Positions 4,654-7,019 of a stretch of DNA of 7,019 nt are shown in pieces. The number at the start of each line of letters is the position of its first letter. Position 1 is the first letter of the stretch. The stretch is from Thermoplasmata archaeon (lineage in GTDB: Archaea > Thermoplasmatota > Thermoplasmata > Thermoplasmatales > Thermoplasmataceae): positions 1-7,019 of the forward strand of contig JAKAYH010000117.1 of NCBI GenBank assembly GCA_021826835.1. The letters are read 5' to 3'. The notes under the pieces were generated by a model, which had not been told where the DNA came from, searched no databases, and was given only the letters and a program-made list of their open reading frames with translations. Both the position numbers and the translations under genes were made by a program.

Positions 4654-5310
4654 TTAATGCTTTGTAATGATCCAATATTTCTGCAATGCCGTGACTGCAC
4701 TTCGTGGTATTCCCTTAGCGTCTTCTATAATCTTTCTCATGGTTCTATCTGGAACTTGAAGGTTCTCCTTCTTTGCAATCTTGATAAGCAACATCTCTAT
4801 TTCCTCATCTTTCAAAGGCTCGAACTCAAATGCAGTGAATCTGGTCAGCATTGGTTCTGTGAATTTGCTTATATCATTCGCTATGAAGATCACTTTGGCA
4901 TCTGTTCTGCTTTCCAGAGCCTTTTCCAATACGTTCTGAGCCTGTTTGGTGAGCATCTCGGCTTTATCAAAAATAAGGATCATTCCTTCTGTGGTGTGTT
5001 CATCATCTTTATCCTCTGTTATTTCAAAATTAGACATCCCTGCACCTACAGAGCCAAGAATATGCACAAATTTATCCATATCATCCTTACCGTTGAGCTG
5101 TGCAGAATTTATATGCTCAAAGTCGTGTTTTCCATCATAGCAGAAAGAGTAAGCGCTTGAGGTTTTCCCCAGTCCTGGGTCTCCGTAAAATAAAAGATTT
5201 GGCAGATCATATACTGTCAATTTAACATATTTTTTAAGCTCTCCAATTATGTCCTGATTTCCTGCCACATCATCGAGATGAAAGGGTCTGTATTTTTCTG
5301 TCCATTGCAT
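4654..5310 (-). CDS. Short RFC small-subunit-like AAA+ ATPase lacking the collar domain, 218 aa
   Basis: It resembles the small subunit of replication factor C, the clamp loader that opens PCNA. Box II W3-T-E-K-Y-R-P9 is intact, as is Walker A G43-DPGLGKT50. Sensor 1 is at Asn145 (FIAND), the SRC-box arginine finger survives as T156-R157-F158, and sensor 2 is GIPR (200-203). Two departures stand out. Walker B reads ILIFD115-K116-A-E118, so the catalytic Glu of the DEAD/DExx box is Lys. The protein also stops at 218 residues, whereas RFC small subunits have about 320 and end in the collar domain that holds the pentamer together. The sequence past the stop does not encode a collar, so this is not a simple nonsense mutation. 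The ORF starts 25 bp after the integrase stop, without a strong Shine-Dalgarno. It may be a helicase loader, a subunit that joins host RFC, or a decoy of the host clamp loader; these roles are inference. Confidence 0.85.
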   Translation of the reverse strand: MQWTEKYRPFHLDDVAGNQDIIGELKKYVKLTVYDLPNLLFYGDPGLGKTSSAYSFCYDGKHDFEHINSAQLNGKDDMDKFVHILGSVGAGMSNFEITEDKDDEHTTEGMILIFDKAEMLTKQAQNVLEKALESRTDAKVIFIANDISKFTEPMLTRFTAFEFEPLKDEEIEMLLIKIAKKENLQVPDRTMRKIIEDAKGIPRSAVTALQKYWIITKH

Positions 5311-5335
5311 ATCTTCTTATATAGTTGCCTTTATT

Positions 5336-6832
5336 TCAATTTTTTCCTTTTTCTTTGTGGTGGACGATTCCTGTATTGAATTCAGTTTCTTGCTTAGGTT
5401 CTCTTTTCAGAGGTTTGTCCTTAGTCTTCTTGTCTCTCCCTACCTCTTTTCTGGCATTATCTAATGGCACGGATTCATCCTTTTGTTCATCTTGGTTCTG
5501 TTTTTTCAATCTATCTTTTATCAAATCCAATTCTCCTCTTTTTTCCAAATCGATAAGTAGGCTTGATAAAACATCCAATTTGCTTTCTTGTGGTAAATTC
5601 TGTAATAGTGCTTTTTGATCTCCCGATATGATAGAACCCAATGCATCGGTGACTTTTTTCTCCTTTTCTATCTCATTAATAGCCTCTTCTACAGTTAATG
5701 GCATCCAACAGTTGTAACAATTTTTTGCATTGGATGGATTCTTCTTCCCACATCTCTGGCATACCACTGGCAATAAGTTATCGTCATCCTTTTCCTCAAA
5801 AGCTATTCCTGAGGCTCTTAGGATTGCTTCATCTTTTTGTTTTATTGATAGATGCTCATATACTTCAATCATTCTTGATCCTTTTGTCCATCCCACTTGA
5901 TCCTTTAGAGCAGATTCTGATAAGTTTTTGTCCACCATTCTGGTAACATAGCTATGCCGAAACAAATGTGGATGAATCCTCCTGGTTATTCCTGCTCTCT
6001 TCATAACCTTTCTAAACATAGAATATACATCACTATGATCCATTGCCTTACCAAAATTCCTTACCTCTAAACCACAGAAAACAGGAGAATCTATATCATT
6101 TCTGTTTGGATGGTTTTCTATCCATAGTTTCAGATAGGCAACAGAATTTCCAACAATTCTAACACGCCTGTAGCCTGTTTTTCCTGTAACAGAAAGCACA
6201 TAGCCATACTGATCTGATTGCGCATCTCTTATTCTCAGAGTTAATAATTCTCCTAACCTGCAACCTGAATCATATAAAGTAGAAATCAATGCTCTATCTC
6301 TGGCATTCATGCAATTGTCTATTATCTTCAGATATTCCTCTGTGGTTACCAATTCATCAGGTTTTACCTTAGAACCTAATTTTCTGTTCCTTGTTATCCA
6401 TCGTGTGCATTCTGGTTCAGTTCTAAATTTGCCTTCTCCAATTCCCAATTTCCATTTATAGTAATGCTTGATGCATTTTTTGTAGTCTTCCAAAGTAACA
6501 TCTGAAATTTTCCTTTGCTGAATCTTCTTCTCTGGTATAGGAGATGATGTCTCATAGGTTTGTTTTTTTACATTTGTATATCTGTTTATCTTTCTATCTA
6601 TCAGTTTTGTTAAAAGCATTTTGATATCCTGCTTTGAAGGATTTGTAAATTTATCCTGTAGAATGGTTGCTATTATCCTGAGCCTTACAGCATAATAGTA
6701 TTGGTGAGCAAATGATTTTCCATCAAATCTCATTTCATTCAGAAAATCCAATATATCATCCTTTGCCTCTTTTGGAATTTCCGATCTCATTAGTCTTTCT
6801 TTCTCTCCTTCTAAATCTTTCTCAGGATTCAT
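5336..6832 (-). CDS. Tyrosine recombinase/integrase with C-terminal zinc ribbon, 498 aa
   Basis: Cuts and rejoins DNA through a 3'-phosphotyrosine, most likely to integrate and excise the element. The core-binding (SAM-like) domain spans about 20-145 and the catalytic domain about 155-335. The full active site is present: R192 in GCRLGE, K218 in the VTGKTGYRR hairpin, H289-L-F-R292, W315 in GWT and the nucleophile Y325 in EVYEHLS. A zinc ribbon follows (C358-QRC361 and C372-YNC375), as in many archaeal integrases. The remainder (380-498) is a long, charged, Lys/Glu-rich tail, making the protein longer than the usual 300-400 residues. The gene is first in a - strand operon. Its ATG has a TATA box about 25 bp upstream and no Shine-Dalgarno, so it should be leaderless. 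It lies near one end of the presumed element. No SSV-type split gene or tRNA overlap is seen. Confidence 0.95.
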   Translation of the reverse strand: MNPEKDLEGEKERLMRSEIPKEAKDDILDFLNEMRFDGKSFAHQYYYAVRLRIIATILQDKFTNPSKQDIKMLLTKLIDRKINRYTNVKKQTYETSSPIPEKKIQQRKISDVTLEDYKKCIKHYYKWKLGIGEGKFRTEPECTRWITRNRKLGSKVKPDELVTTEEYLKIIDNCMNARDRALISTLYDSGCRLGELLTLRIRDAQSDQYGYVLSVTGKTGYRRVRIVGNSVAYLKLWIENHPNRNDIDSPVFCGLEVRNFGKAMDHSDVYSMFRKVMKRAGITRRIHPHLFRHSYVTRMVDKNLSESALKDQVGWTKGSRMIEVYEHLSIKQKDEAILRASGIAFEEKDDDNLLPVVCQRCGKKNPSNAKNCYNCWMPLTVEEAINEIEKEKKVTDALGSIISGDQKALLQNLPQESKLDVLSSLLIDLEKRGELDLIKDRLKKQNQDEQKDESVPLDNARKEVGRDKKTKDKPLKREPKQETEFNTGIVHHKEKGKN

Positions 6833-6852
6833 AAAAAATACATGATAATTTA

Positions 6853-6862
6853 TTATTTAAAT
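6853..6862 (-). promoter_or_regulatory. TATA box of the integrase operon
   Basis: On the - strand it reads CATTTAAATA within a longer AT-rich run, centred about 25 bp before the ATG at 6832. This spacing implies transcription starting at or next to the start codon. Confidence 0.6.
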
Positions 6863-6866
6863 GTTG

Positions 6867-6877
6867 GTTCATTGAAC
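6867..6877. promoter_or_regulatory. Palindrome GTTCA-T-TGAAC upstream of the TATA box
   Basis: A perfect 5-bp inverted repeat with one central base, 4 bp upstream of the integrase TATA box. A protein bound here would touch the TBP/TFB site, so it could be an operator or activator site. It is short enough to arise by chance. Confidence 0.35.
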
Positions 6878-7019
6878 TTTTGTATCAAAAATCCTCCAGT
6901 CCATTACAATTAGATTTTTCTTTAACCCTCAAAATAACTTCATAAGTTATTGTATTGCTATCTTGTATTTGTGATTATATCAATCTTTCAGCATTATTCA
7001 AATTTCCTTGTTTTTTAAT
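6878..7019. other. Right-end non-coding stretch
   Basis: No ORF or tRNA end is visible. It holds the palindrome at 6933-6951 and a T6 run near 7011-7016. It would be the expected side for an attachment site if the element ends past the integrase, but no tRNA-like T-arm sequence was found. Confidence 0.4.
6933..6951. repeat. Inverted repeat AATAACTT-CAT-AAGTTATT
   Basis: Perfect 8-bp arms around a 3-nt centre, about 100 bp upstream of the integrase start. The spacer is too short for a standard tyrosine recombinase core, so an operator or an RNA hairpin of a gene coming from the right is more likely. Confidence 0.4.

Noticed and set aside
4657..5160. 167-codon + strand frame, and a nested 64-codon one, opposite the RFC-like gene
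   Set aside because: Antisense to a gene with recognisable RFC motifs; Cys/Phe/Leu-rich with no domain.
5325..5946. 97- and 82-codon + strand frames opposite the integrase
   Set aside because: Mirror images of the integrase tail and zinc ribbon; low-complexity Ser/Leu/Phe content.
6933..6951. Resemblance of ATAACTTC to the loxP arm
   Set aside because: Only about 8 bp match and the spacer is 3 bp rather than 8; the geometry does not fit a Cre/lox site.
6833..7019. tRNA gene or tRNA 3' end as attachment site
   Set aside because: I looked for a T-arm GGTTCRANYCC-like stretch near both sides of the operon; GGTTC occurrences (for example at 6866) do not continue into a T-arm or acceptor stem.

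Overview
The window looks like AT-rich archaeal DNA. The evidence is a clamp-loader small-subunit (RFC) relative, a tyrosine integrase with an archaeal-style C-terminal zinc ribbon, TATA-like boxes centred about 25 bp upstream of ATG codons (leaderless transcription), and an AGGAGGA Shine-Dalgarno site inside an operon. A euryarchaeon of the Thermoplasmata type, or possibly a thaumarchaeon, would fit, but I cannot fix the lineage from the sequence alone. No rRNA, tRNA or CRISPR array was seen.

Left part (1-1833): two convergent, very AT-rich genes. The first (+) is a probable PD-(D/E)XK-fold nuclease with an EVK motif. The second (-) is a protein whose C-terminal half is HEPN-like with an RNDAAH (Rx4H) motif. 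Both are compatible with a defence or nucleic-acid-cutting role; that is inference.

Middle (1834-2567): 734 bp without a convincing gene but dense in repeats. It holds a cluster of TCCATC/GATGGA repeats, a perfect 14-8-14 bp inverted repeat shaped like a tyrosine recombinase crossover site, direct and inverted ATTAGTA/TACTAAT arrays, and an A9/T9 tract. It is the best candidate for a replication origin, an attachment site or a regulator-binding region.

Right part (2568-6832, all on -): five genes in the order integrase, short RFC-like AAA+ ATPase, AbrB-type DNA-binding protein, 30-residue overlapping ORF, and a DUF3987-like primase/helicase-type AAA+ protein with an N-terminal zinc knuckle. 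The last three overlap and are probably translated together. This reads as the backbone of an integrative plasmid or genomic island: integration (integrase), regulation (AbrB), and replication initiation or helicase work (DUF3987-like plus clamp-loader-like ATPase), ending next to the repeat-rich putative origin. The RFC-like protein is odd: it lacks the collar domain and has Lys in place of the Walker B glutamate. The far right (6833-7019) carries the integrase promoter and two small palindromes.
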